This document shows positions 12,901 to 25,100 of a stretch of DNA of 64,000 bases, in pieces. The position numbers were made by a program, and so were the translations under genes. The notes under the pieces were generated by a model. That model did not search any database. It had not been told where the DNA came from and saw only the letters and a program-made list of their open reading frames with translations. The stretch lies in assembly GCA_949152475.1 (NCBI GenBank), contig OX424567.1, positions 22,655,402 to 22,719,401 of the forward strand, read 5' to 3'. The number at the start of each line of letters is the position of its first letter. The stretch's first letter is position 1. The stretch is from Terebella lapidaria (taxonomy: Eukaryota; Annelida; Polychaeta; Terebellida; Terebellidae).

Positions 12901-15900
12901 GAGGAAATCACCCTTAAGATGGTGAAACCCTGCCGATTGTTGGCAGTAAATTTCACGACTTTAGTACCGCATACAAAATCTGAGCATTTGTCATAAAACT
13001 TCTGGTAGTCCGAAGTGACTTTTTGCAGTTGGAGTGAATAGAGGAGTCATTTTCTTGTTTTAGAAAAATACAATCTTCGACCTGAAACGTCTGGATCATT
13101 CCGGATCATAACGATAAAGTTGGTACATCCGTTCTCAATATCAACCACGTAATCTTTAGAATACATCGACTTTTTACATAGTGGAGCAGTCAGTGTCTAT
13201 GAGCCGAGAATTACTTTTTGAATTTACCGCCTACATTTGTCACAAAATGCCCGACTGTCTTTGACACATTTACGAAGTGCGCCATTTTCAAAATATCACG
13301 TGGATTTGGACAACACACAGACTTGAAATATCATCTATTATTTTGATGATTTTCAAAGAATAGCTGACTTACTTGGGATTGGTACATCGTAGACTCCATA
13401 ACGAGCTATCCAAAGCCATGTGACAATGCGTTTTCCCCCGTAAAATTGGGTCTGAACATCGGCTACTTTCAACGTCAGGTGCCACGAAATCGTGTTTACA
13501 TATTTCCCAGGTCAAAGTTTAATGTATCCTTACGCGAGACTTATCTTTGGTCATGTCGATTCTGGTAATCTGTATAATCCATTGATCACACCAAATAATC
13601 CACTTTCTGAATACTGAACGGGACTACGGCAGAAAATGTTCGCAGTACGACACATTACATGTGTTTCGTGATATCAATTGGTAGCGGTCATCCTCGGAAT
13701 ATTTCCTTCGGTTGTGAAGACCATATTTTGCGACTATGAGATTCGGTAGCTTCGTCTCCAAACGTTTTCCCGCGAGGCACCAACAGTCCCATGTGTTATG
13801 CATGTATATCGGCATATGACGGAGGTAATCCCAGAAATATGTACATAATCGAAGACATATTAGTTCATAGACAAAGAATTGTTGTAGATCGGGGAATGAC
13901 AAACACTGAAAACCATGTTTCCAAACGATAACTGACATATCGCTCACCACGTGACTTTGTATTCGCTCCGGTGAGAAAGCCGTTGAAATCCGTGCACAGG
14001 GTTTTGAGTTCAATGTGAAGAGCAATACTCACTAGCTGCTCAAATCCAGTCTCGGTCAGTGATCGCATGGAACCACACGGAAAATCGTCGAGCACATGTC
14101 CTGGGGCGGATTATTAACCCTCTTTCAACCCTTCTTGCACATTGGGAGTTCATTTTCACAAATAGGTAATATAATACTATATTTGTTCAGGTACGTACAC
14201 GTAATTTAAGCATTCTGTAATTGGAGCCCCGTCTCTATCAACACTGATCAAGTATCTATGAGTACCTATTCCATAAGTTCGTGGTTAAATACATCTCGAT
14301 AAAAAAAATGAAACTGTATGTAGATGTTTATCTATATGTATGTCAAGAAATTTAAATCAGGTGCCCTGATTGGCACAAGTATATGAGGTAATTATCAATA
14401 AGCAGCTATATGAGTTATTCATATCACCAACATATATATATTTCTCTAAATCAAGAAGTTTACTTGATTGTAATATTCCAATGATCAATTCAAGGCAATG
14501 TGATTGGTATCAGCAACAGAATAGAGTGCCATCTGACAAATCCATCATCTCATATTTTTCTGACTCCAGATGACTCCAGATGTTGCTGACAACTCCACAC
14601 CACTTTCCTGACAGCTCAGCCAGAAGACAACACAACCAGAAGCTCCATAAATCCTGGTTCAAGTCTCAATCAGAAGACAGGCAATAGCAGCTCCACACCA
14701 CTTGACTGATCCCCCAATGACAGGCACCCAGGAGCAATCATTCAGTTGGCCAACAATATGGATGTCAAAGCATAACAAAAACTTGTGTTTTAAAGTTTGC
14801 ACCAATATATACATGTATATTATAACAATATATATATAAATTCAAATTAAGTGCATGTTGGATCTGTAATTCTGAAAAACCTGTACAGAATTGCACACCA
14901 CCATTTTGGGTATTGTATTGTCACTATAAGACAATTGGATATCTTATACAACAGCAATTTGGGGATTCAATGGCCAATTAATAATATTTCCATATTTTAT
15001 ATTTTAATGGATAAAGTGGCCAACACATTGTATGTATCAAAAATTTGTTATTGATACACATGTGTAGGTCAGAAATACATTATGAAGATTTGAATGGCAG
15101 TGTATCAAGTGGCCATGTGCAATATTGTTTGCCAATTATGATAAATTCATAATCTTTTTCATTGGTATTATATTTGATTTATTTTGTTCTTGTTTACCTT
15201 CCATGTACAAACTTTGTAAGATAAACATATGGATAAGGAGTATACTACCAAATACACTATTTATTCATGACATTTCTTGTCTGGTATGTTTGATATCATA
15301 CCTGTGATCCATGTATGTCAAAAGATGAAGTGCTCCAATTCATAACTCATGAATTGTACTAATAAAATGCTACCACTGTGTGAATTTCACATCAATTATG
15401 TTGACACAACCCATGTGCAATAATGATACTTTAATGTCACATGTAATCATGATGACAATGAATCAAAAGCCTGGTGATATTTACATTTACATGTTATTGG
15501 GATCAGGATGTATCCTGTATCTAGCTTGGGGTTTGTGTTCTTTGTATGCATAGACACAAGCATTATGCACAATAGGGTCAGTGAATACATACATGTACTG
15601 TTAGTTATTTGATGAACACAGAGTGTTATGAATTATGCCAAATGCAAGAAGATGTTACTTCCCCAGAAGTTTTAAACTTATAACTGTCACATTGGAAATA
15701 CGGGTTTGATCAGGTGAATAGAGTAGTGTCATGGCCCAATGCACACAGAAGCCCTAGCATGTAGCAGTCTACATGTAAAAGCCAGTGTGAAGTGTGCACA
15801 GTGGAGCATATGATATTGAAGTCTCCCTCTCACTGTGGCAGTGTCTTGAAGGGTTAAAAAATAGTGCCTGTGCTGGCCACTTGGGAAAAATTTTCAGTTG

Positions 15901-16290
15901 TCAATAAATGTCTGAACTTCAAAAATCATTTGTGATGCAATGGATTTGAATTTCAAAAAAATATTTCTCGGCTCATAAACTAGCATATGTAGTAATGCTC
16001 AGAAAAATACTTGGAACATTCGTAATCGACTCTTTCCATTAGAACGGATGTCCCGAAATTTTGGTAGCCAATTTCACCAATTTTAACATAAGATGCATAA
16101 TGACTGCGCGTAAAATGCTTTAAATTAGTTATTAACATGATAATATAACATTTATGTGAAATATGTGTTCATTTCTTCAAGAAAAAACATTTTCAAAAAT
16201 ATTCAGTGCGCATCACTGACTAAAATATGGCGAGGGTAACAACCCCTTAAGCCTGTGACATGTAAATAACTGCCGACGTATAGGCCTAGG
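12901..16290. other. Repeat-poor AT-rich DNA, no gene supported
   Basis: Two overlapping minus-strand open frames around 13624-14095 have no recognisable domain. A possible 66-69 base exon near 14034-14100 (acceptor-like CCCCAG, donor-like GTGAGT) has no partner exon that I can find. The stretch 14570-14740 repeats CAGCTCCACACCACT-like and GAAGACA-like words. 14800-15880 is very AT-rich. Confidence 0.35.
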
Positions 16291-16329
16291 CTACGGAAGC
16301 GTAGGAGGGCCACCCAGGGAAATTATATT

Positions 16330-16830
16330 TTTGAAATTCCCGACTTAGTAACTCGATAATATCGATAATATCGACTTAGTATCTCGATAATATCGACATA
16401 AGAGTGGATCAGACACGGGAAGATTTATTTTTTCAAATTAGCAAGTTAGTATCTCGATATTATCGACTTAGTATCTCGATTATATCGAGTTAGTAACTCG
16501 ATAATATCGACCTAGTAACTCGATAATATCAAGTTAGTATCTCGACAATATCGAGTTAGTAACTCGATAAAATCGACTTAGTATCTCGACAATATCGAGT
16601 TAGTAACTCGATAAAATCGACTTAGTATCTCGACAATATCGAGTTAGTATCTTGATAATATCGACTTAGTAACTTGACTTAAGTCACAGTACATGATGTA
16701 TAGTCTGCATGTGCATATACTATGGAAGCGTAGGAGGGCCATCCAGGAATTTTTTTTTTTCAATTCCCGACTTAATAACTCGATAATAGTGACTCAGTAT
16801 TTCGATAATATCGACTTAGTATCTCGAAAT
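16330..16830. repeat. Minisatellite of alternating CTCGATAATATCGA units
   Basis: About 20-25 base units alternate GACTTAGTATCTCGATAAT with GAGTTAGTAACTCGATAA. Each unit is itself nearly palindromic (TCGATAATATCGA). The flank GAAGCGTAGGAGGGCCA occurs at about 16296 and again at about 16726, so the array belongs to a larger repeat present at least twice in tandem. Confidence 0.8.
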
Positions 16831-16839
16831 ATGTCCAGC

Positions 16840-17050
16840 ATATATCACTTCTTATATGTCCATAATTGATTCCTAAGCTGAAAAGTCGATATTAATTGAG
16901 ATATTAGCCATTTTGTGCTCTGGCCTTGAAGAAGAGGTCAAAGTCAAATTCAAGGTCATCAGAATATTCAGCATATATCATTTCCTATATGTCCACAATT
17001 GATATCTAAGTTATAAAGTCGATAATAAGCGAGAAATTATCCATTTTGTC
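16840..17050 (+). repeat. Copies of a dispersed ~115-base unit
   Basis: Units containing CAGCATATATCA, TATGTCCA(C/T)AATTGAT and CCATTTTGT with an intervening CAAGGTCA repeat here and again at about 18520-18790 in the same orientation. Confidence 0.7.
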
Positions 17051-17435
17051 AGGTGACCTAAAAACATGTCACCCGGACATAATCTTACGTATTCTCTTCC
17101 CTGTATGCTGTGGCTTGTTAGATCAAAGATACGGTAACCTAAAAAGACATATCAGTGATGGGAACACCTGCTTTCCTGCAGAACCGATTTGAACTAGGGT
17201 GAAACGGTTCTACAGTCGACCAGGCGGGAGTGGAGAAGGGCAGGCTATCCATTTCGATGCTATCCATTTCGGGATAAGGGTAGTTCTTAGTCTGATGACT
17301 GTGAGTGGTAACTATATATATTTTTTTTTTCACAGTTAGCGTCAAGCACATAGTTATTACACTTAGCGTCAAGGCATATGCCTTGGTTTTTACATTTACC
17401 GTTAGGTTTCACATTTACCAGTTCAACACACGATC

Positions 17436-18520
17436 TTCAAAGACGTTATATATGATATAGAATGCGCCACATTTACGCAAAATTAGAGGAAGGGACATAT
17501 GTCTCAGCGAAGTTCAGAAAATGCCGAGAATGTTCAAATTTGGGCATTTTTCGTCGTAGACCGCCGCCATTTTCTAAATCAACCCCTAGAAACTAGAACA
17601 CCAAACTGGGAAGGTATATATCACGGATTTAAACCGAAGACGCGAACCTACATTCCAATTATTGATAAACCTCCTCATCCTCGTTGTAATAGCAAAAATA
17701 ATTCGAATCAATTCCTGTCCTCAACAATCTCCATACAAGTACCTGAATGATGGTTTGTTGTATGAAATAGAATGTGGCCTAGTGTAACACTTTCTTCGCT
17801 TGAAGTATACTACTTCTCAACACACCGAGCCGTATGGTCCCTAACACGATTACTGTTAATGATGTGACGCCTACGTAGTAGATACTTGATGTAGATACAC
17901 TGTATGTCTCTAATTACCAGCACTGCAGAGGAGGTTGCTCAAGTATGAGACGAAGTCACACAAATTTGATATTGTTCAAATGTAGTGAGTATGCTTTTAA
18001 AGAAGTAAGTAGAGTGCAATTAACCTACTTCATCATGTGTCTCTTTGCGCTCATTTCATGTATATCGCTATCAGTACTGCATATGATATTTTCATCAGCG
18101 TTATTTACTGTAACAAGAGTCATAGCTGGTGCCAGTGCACCAGACCTCCCCGGATCAAAGGCATCCCAAGGACTTCGCAATACGGAATTCGCAATGATAC
18201 TACCGGCTTTCCCTAGGAAAGTGAACTCGTTATATTGTAGGTTTTCATGTATAAAGCGTCATGAGGCATAGGCGTGTTGACCTGTTTCGTAACGGTGACA
18301 GGACAGCATACTTTCACGTCGTTCATTTCAACACGCGACAGTGGGCCGAAGAACGGCGTATTCGATTTAGTTACAGGAACTATCGAACACGAAACTCTTA
18401 TGCGAAAGATCACCCCCCAAAAAATCTTTACACTTTACTGAAATGAGCATTCGTTTCGGACATGATGAATAGCTATAAATTGAATACGTTTGCAAGTAAG
18501 TTGTGCTCGTGCGAGCCCAA
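17436..18520. other. Intergenic DNA, no gene supported
   Basis: The plus-strand open frames at 17499-17750 and 17945-18271 lack domains and good splice sites. The second begins with a hydrophobic stretch but no recognisable continuation, so I do not call it. Confidence 0.3.
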
Positions 18521-18800
18521 GCGAGATATTGGCCATTTTGTGCTCTGACCTTGAAAACGAGGTCAAAGGTCAAATTCAAGGTCACGAGAATATTCAGCAT
18601 ATATCACTTCCTATATGTCCACAATTGATTCCTAAGCTTTAAATTCAATAATAAGTGAGATATTGACCATTTTGTGGTCTGACCTTGGAAATGAGGTTAA
18701 AGGTCACATTCAAGGTCACGAGAATATTCCGCATATATCATTTCCTGTATGTCCACAATTGATTCCGAAACTCTTATCTTAATATTAAGTGAGATATCAA
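18521..18800 (+). repeat. Further copies of the ~115-base unit
   Basis: At least two consecutive units match those at 16840-17050, including TTCAAGGTCACGAGAATATTC and CATTTCCT(A/G)TATGTCCACAA. The two loci may be ends of one dispersed repeat. Confidence 0.7.
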
Positions 18801-19140
18801 GAACTTGTGGCCCATTATAAAGCATGGAGGAATTTAACATGGGAAAGTCCTATTTGGGCCCCGTATACAACACTTATACACATGATGAAGACACATGAGG
18901 GGAACATTTTGAAACTAAAATCTCAAAACTGATCAGACAGTGTTTGAGAAAATAATTTTTAAAGTTGAGAACATGCAAAAACAGCCATTTTCGGCATAAA
19001 AATGGCCGCCAAAACTGCATAATCGATTCAATCAAAAAAATTAACGTCTGGGGGTATTGACCCAATACATATTCACACAAACTTATGGACAAATTCATCG
19101 GCCCGAAAAAAAGATAAAAAATGTTAACAGATAATGTGGC

Positions 19141-19209
19141 GGACGACGACGACGACGACGGACGAAAAACCAAGACAATAGCTTATCGGCCCTTATGGGC
19201 CGGTAAGCT
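19141..19209 (+). repeat. GAC microsatellite and adjoining hairpin
   Basis: GAC repeats (19141-19163) are followed by an inverted repeat (AGCTTATCGGCCC, TTAT loop, GGGCCGGTAAGCT; 19180-19209). This layout looks like the conserved end of a dispersed non-autonomous element whose body may run left to about 18800; the type is unknown. Confidence 0.55.
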
Positions 19210-20189
19210 AAAAATAGCTTCTGGAATGTTTTCCCCATGTGTTTCTCAGAAGGCGTTTAAGAAGTTTCCCAATGAGAAAGTATGCAGCCAATTGTGCTAC
19301 AGATGTGTACAGATACATATATATTCAGGAAGTTTTACTCCACGAGAAACACATCGAGTGGTTCGTCCATATCGTATCTCCTAAGTATAACAGACATATA
19401 TTTTAAAAGTCGTCTATTGAAAACTGAACAATGGGGTACCTGCGCCAATCGCAAATTCATTGAAGTCATCCGATAAAGCACCCACTTTGCATTTCATGCC
19501 CTCTTCTGTGAAAACCTTCCATGCATGGCCAAATCAGTGTTGTTGACAAATTTCAGTCACCTTACTGGGCAGCACCGACCATGTCCTATGAATATCGATT
19601 TATTTTAGTAATGCTTGATTAAACTGTGAAATATTGAATATCTTGATATGGCAAGGTGGGCCAAAATACAGAAAGACACAAACAACTTGCACCTTAGGAT
19701 AAGGTACCCGAAGAGAGCATTTTAAAACTTTGTTTTATAGATGACTCGAAAGTGTTGCGTTGTAGGATGAGTGCCTGACGTCAACATGTGTCAAATGCTT
19801 TGTTCTACATTCTTACTGACAATATCGAGGCATATGATGGTGGAGAGTCATCAAATATGGTTAATTATAACTTAACATGTGTACATTTCTGAAATATTTG
19901 TTTATTTTGGGGGGAAACCAATGGATGCTATCAGAGTAGGCGATAATAGGTTAGGACCAAAAACCCCGTTAAACACCATATCGAGAACACAGTGATGTTA
20001 TAATACAAGCTTATATCTATCCAAACTGCTTTCAGTCGGTTTCAAGTTTCGGATTCCTGATTCATATGGTTGCCAGTATGTGCGTTATAAAGCCCAACAT
20101 CACACGAAAATATCCAATATGTCTGAGCGAACTAAGACGCGAGCAGTGCCAATTCCGTACAACAATGTGTTTTTCTCGGCATTTCACAC
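19210..20189. other. 3' flank of the membrane-protein gene, no gene seen
   Basis: No coding signal. The reverse complement of AATAAA at about 19901-19906 may be the polyadenylation signal of the minus-strand gene ending at 20190, which would give a 3' untranslated region of about 290 bases. Confidence 0.35.
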
Positions 20190-21030
20190 TCACATAGAAC
20201 CGGGGATGGAGAGTTCCGGTGTGATGGCTTGTCTGTCACCCCGGAGAGAAGATGAGGCGCTACTGACGCTGATAGCCGGGTGACCAGGCACTGTGAGCAA
20301 GCCCTGTGTGGTCAGTGTATTTCTTTGGACGGGGCTTTCGTATTTGACTGGTGGAGGAGTCATTGTTGGCGATTGGGAGATAATATCTGGGGTGTATTCC
20401 GTTCTCTCGAGATCGTCACGCTGTAGCAATCTACACTTGGGGCACCGCGATATGGAGGTCGTAACTGTTGACGTGCTGTAGGTACTGTCATCGTTACTAT
20501 GTTTGTAGTTGCCGTGTAAAATTCTCCAGAAATCAGGTGCGGATTCTACGGAGGACGTCCGACCGTTCACCTGTGGAAACTCATAGGCGGGACTTAGTTG
20601 AGTTATGTCACCTCCGACGCAGTCATCGCATATATCGTGAACTTTTAGCGCGTGTGCACATCGCCCTTTCCTCAAGAGCTGACGCTGGACTGCAGGTTTG
20701 AGCTGAATGACAGATACTCTGCGACCCACCACCGATGATCCGCTACTAGTTGCTGTGTTCTCTCTGATGACGATGACTGGAGACCGCCCATCGTTCTCTC
20801 GGGACCTGCGCGAGGTCAAACATTGATGTTTTCCCATCTTGTTACAAAGCCACCAGGTCAGCAAGCATATGAGGAACATCGCGAATAACATGGCCACAGG
20901 GATCACGAAGATCATATCTGGGTTGGCCAGAAACCAGCCATCTGCACCGCTGCTTGGTTCCAGCCTCCCTCCTGGCGTGCTATTATCCCTGGTCTCCGAC
21001 ATCACGTTCTGCAGGCTTCGAAACTCAAGT
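20190..21030 (-). CDS. Last exon of a single-pass membrane protein
   Basis: An 841-base open frame follows an acceptor (TTTACAG) at 21031-21032 and ends at 20190. The exon enters in phase 2, so one or more upstream exons probably exist; alternatively translation starts at the internal ATG at 21002, giving 270 residues. About 30-40 residues with an N-x-S/T site (DNST) precede one hydrophobic segment (IFVIPVAMLFAMFLICLLTW), then a Lys/Arg-containing stop-transfer and a cytoplasmic tail of about 210 residues rich in Ser, Thr and Pro with scattered Cys pairs (CDDC, CPKC). That suits a type I receptor or adhesion protein tail, but no conserved signalling motif is evident. I do not recognise the family. 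No upstream exon was identified. Confidence 0.6.
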
Positions 21031-21925
21031 CTGTAAATTCACGAGTTACACTTTTTCCCGATTCGTGTCTGTAATCATTTCATGTGTCTAGCCGTATAAG
21101 TATATAACACTATATAAGACCTATGTAGATTCTCCATGTGGACTTCGCTCGGTGTCTACATGTTATATTCGTGTCTGCCTTTTCACATTCAATAGTTATC
21201 ATTCTTGTAAAACTGCTCGAACAGCAGTTTTAATTTGTCTATATTTGCGAATCAACACACGAATGGTGTGTTGGCAGTCTTTCAGGTATAGTGATACATA
21301 ACGTGGTATTTAATAGTTTGTTGTGTTCACACCATTAATTTTGTGCCGTCTTCTTCCTAACTGTCATAACACGTATGTTGGAAAGCTTGTTGTTTTCACA
21401 ATTCAGCGCTAAACGGATTAAGTATTTATACCGAAGCGTTTTCACACAATTGTCGCATTAATGACACTAATAATATGACTGCTCATTGTAAATGTTTGAT
21501 CTGATGTGGGCCGATCTGCCAGATATATTGTGTTCGGAGATTACATGAAATAGGCATGTCCTTAGAAATTCTATTGATGACGTCATTTTTAAAATTGTGC
21601 GTAAACATCATGTGAAATCTCCAGTCGTTATACTGGTATGGAGAACCATTATATGACCAAGCAATTTTGTAATCAGTAAGTTGTTTGAAGCAGTGTTCGA
21701 ACCTTACATTGGATTGATGATTTGGCCCAAGTATCATATCCTGCGCCTTCTTCTATATTCAATAAAGATTAAAAAGGTGACAGACGGATTAAATGGCATT
21801 CATATAGTGCACGAGTAGTATTAAGGCGCAGTGTATGATACTTGGGCCGATGATTTCTGGCTACCCGTCTATTTCAGTTAATAAAATTACGAATCGAACC
21901 ATGAAATGATATGTGAAATGTATGC
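21031..21925. other. Between the membrane-protein exon and gene A, no exon seen
   Basis: An 84-residue minus-strand frame (21483-21737) has no domain or splice support. Upstream exons of the membrane-protein gene could lie here but none was found. Confidence 0.3.
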
Positions 21926-21931
21926 TTTATT
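21926..21931 (-). promoter_or_regulatory. Polyadenylation signal of gene A
   Basis: TTTATT on the plus strand reads AATAAA on the minus strand, about 180 bases past the gene A stop codon. Confidence 0.55.
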
Positions 21932-22108
21932 CTCGTGAATAACATTGAAGCTATATAATGGACTTTGTAAGCAACACTATTGGATGGGACTTCCGTCGAA
22001 TTGGCATTATCTACATGCTTACCAATAATACATGATTTGTTATGGGTTTATGTTATTAAACAATACATTCGTAGGAACGATCGTCCAAATTGCGTGGTCT
22101 TCTTGTGT

Positions 22109-25100
22109 TTACAAACACATGCACATGTCAACTCGCGCGTTGATTGGCTGATTCTTCTCGTGGTCACCAACTCGCCCATCGCTCCGATTGGCCAGCTCCA
22201 AGAGCCCGGAATTCTTGACAGCTTTTACCATGCGCTCGAGCACTTTCAGCTTGATCACCTCCGGTTCGTCTTGGGTGAAATCGAGTTCGCCGAAAGACTC
22301 CGCAATCAGGTCCTGGACATTCGACATGACTCGATCAAACTCACCCTGTTTGCTCCACGATTTATTCTCGTACATGTGACCAGTGTGATTACCATACTGG
22401 TAAGCATGTGCTGGGTCAACATAGTTGTGCCCTTGGTCATCATAATGATATTGCCCATTGTAGTTGTGAGGGCAAGGACCTTGGTTCTCATGGTAGTGAT
22501 GGTGACCTCCATGGTGACCATGATGACCTCCGTGATGACCTCCATGATGGCTACCATGGTGACCTCCACGGTGACCACCTCTGTAGTGGGAGTTATAATA
22601 TTCTTGGCCAGTGTGTGGATACATCACACCAAAGTCAATGGGGATATCTTGATGCTGCATGCTACACGTCATCACTATCGGATACAAACGAGAACAAATG
22701 TACATTACAAATCTGACTACGATACCTGTTTATCAGCAACTGCAAGTTACCTATCAAATAAATGCCTTACTCGTATGTTCCCACATGGCAGCAGCGACAT
22801 GGTACATGAGCCGGCCAAGAGAGTCACCCGGATGAAGAGTCTGGTTGGTATACCACGCCTGCGCATGCGCGATTGTGACGTCATCAAGTCCGTACTCCTC
22901 GTCAAGGAAGACAGGGAACGAGAGGTACTCGAACGGCATGAGTGACAGGGCAGAGTGGATTTCCTGACGACGAGTGAAATAACAAATATTGAGTAAATGT
23001 TTAGTAAAAATATTGAGATAAATGATGAACAATTGACAATGAGCCAGGGTTGCACCTGTTTGAGGAACTGTTTGAACAGAAGCGCTGCCGTCCTGTCCTC
23101 AGGACTGAGTCGGTGTGTTAGCCTCATTATCTGACTGACGTTGGACATCATGTATATCAGTGGTCCATGATCGTGGTCATCTGGTAACAGAACATATTTA
23201 CAGTGATCCCGCAGTGTTATATCGACATTGATGTCGATGACATTTACGGCTGGTACAGCACCGAAAGTAGTTCTTATTCCATACTCACACATGTGCATGA
23301 TTAATTCGGTGTAGAGGCTCAACATTCGCCGGCCAAGAGAGTCACCGTCACGTGACTGGTGATCAAACCAATCAGAACAACGATCGTGTTCGTCGCTGCA
23401 CGTGCGCACGAACGAGCACGTCTCGTCCACAAAGTCTACGAAACTGGACCGCAAATCTTCGAATGCTTGATCAGAGGGTGACTTCTATTGGAGAAGAAAT
23501 GACCGTGAATGTAGCGAGTTTGACAGAGCCACCAAGCTGTTTCTACGTATCTACGTACGTTTGGATAAAGGCTAGATTTTCACAGTCAACGCATTATGGC
23601 ATCCAAACGCTGACCTCCATGAGGAAGTGGCCAAAGAGGGCGGCGATCTCGAACACCTCCGGTTCCTGGTAGACCATCTCCTCTAGGACATCCGACGTTC
23701 GCTCCCGCAGGTCACTCGGCAGGTGCTCAAGGAAAGAGCCGAGAGGTCCGTGCCTGAAGGTGGACAGCATGTCCGAACTGCCCTGGTACACTGACACGTC
23801 CTGGGTCTCTGGAATAGGTAGACATGGAAATTATGGTTTTAAGATCAAAAAGTCAATTGCTATCAACTGGTTATAGCGGCTTTCTCGAAACTGACTCACC
23901 TAGCACAGCGGCCACTCTGGATCGAAGGTCAACCATCCTGTGACCCAGCGAGTTAGGGTCCATCATTTGACCGTAGAACCACTGGAGTTCACTGTCGGTC
24001 ATCGAGTCGTACATCTCAACGTCGTACATCATTTCCTCCATTGTCATCGTGCTCGAACCTGCGTACTGAAAGATGATTAGGACTGATTGATATTACGTTC
24101 ATGCTCCGGAGCGAAGAAGTATACTGGCTCACATTTACATTTACATGTTTGTTCACGCACAGCTCTGTAAATGTTACAGAATGTGGAGATCATACCAGTT
24201 GTGATATTTCAATTACCCGATATAGAGTTCTCGAGTCAATCACTAATTAGTAGCATGATATTTGTTACAACACTGTCGACATGTCCCATGCTTGTTTGTC
24301 CCTTACATGTGTGAGGAACTCCTTGAAAGCCTGGGCCGCCCGCCTGTCCGCTGGATCCTGAATTAACGCGATCTCTTGGACTATAGACATGACTTCGTCC
24401 CTCAGATACTCAGGCAGGCGATCCATGTACCAGCCACTGGGGTGTGGTGTTACCATAGAAACCATCTCGGGTGGGTCTGGAGAGGTGATATATGTACATA
24501 TATGTACGTCTACCATTGTATAGATGTAGTGTGTGGAAAGTATTTAAATATAATTATTATCGATTGATGGCCCATCAAAACTATGGTTATTTTCATGTAG
24601 CTCCTATATTATTATCGGTTTACTGGAAAAGAGATTTTGAAAATTTTCAGCAAATAAACCCATCTTGCCTGGATATACTGGAGCGTGGGATGCGCTGGAG
24701 GCCTTGCTGGGGTAGGTACCGATGTCCAGATCGTCTCTGCTTGGGCGTGGACGGCGACCTGAGCCAGGAGGTGGTCGGTGCCCGGGCCCATGGGGCGGGG
24801 TTATCATTGGGTCTACCCTGCTGGACATGTGCCGTTGGCCAGGCATGGGTTCGTGGACGTAGTAGTTTGAACGATGTTCTTTGGACGAGTCCCAACCCCC
24901 ATACATTGCTATTGCATCTGCGGATTGAAATCATGATGAAGTCGTGATGAACTTGATGGTGATCATAATGCATGCGAAAGTGTTGTCATATTGGATTACA
25001 TTGAATGGGTCGCATAATTGGGTAGATATAGAAGGTTGAACGGGATGGAAATATTTAGGACATCTGATATTACATGTCACAAGTAACCGAGAGTGAAGAG

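Larger units (their letters stand above)
12755..17427. mobile_element. Candidate composite element bounded by inverted repeats
   Basis: Sequence beginning GTTGAACCGGTAAATGTGAAA at 12755 recurs inverted at its outer edge at 17427. The outer flanks are ACACGATA (12747-12754) and ACACGATC (17428-17435), a 7-of-8 match that could be a target duplication. The arms are tandem arrays of an AACGGTAAATGT-type unit (12755-12900 and about 17330-17427). No transposase is visible inside; the interior carries other minisatellites and AT-rich DNA, so nested insertion is likely. The alternative is two unrelated inverted copies of one dispersed repeat. Confidence 0.35.

Noticed and set aside
13624..14095. Overlapping 133- and 76-residue minus frames
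   Set aside because: No domain; a possible small exon (about 14034-14100) has no partner, so coding cannot be supported.
12755..17427. Assignment of the candidate composite element to hAT
   Set aside because: The 8-base flank match is imperfect, the ends lack hAT-type termini and no transposase is visible, so no superfamily is given.
22109..22120. CaaX-type prenylation box at the C-termini
   Set aside because: All four proteins start with a signal peptide and should be in the secretory path, away from cytosolic prenyltransferases; kept only as an alternative reading.
21980..22945. 321-residue plus-strand open frame
   Set aside because: It is the antisense shadow of gene A last exons; the minus strand has splice sites, matching phases and the family C-terminus.
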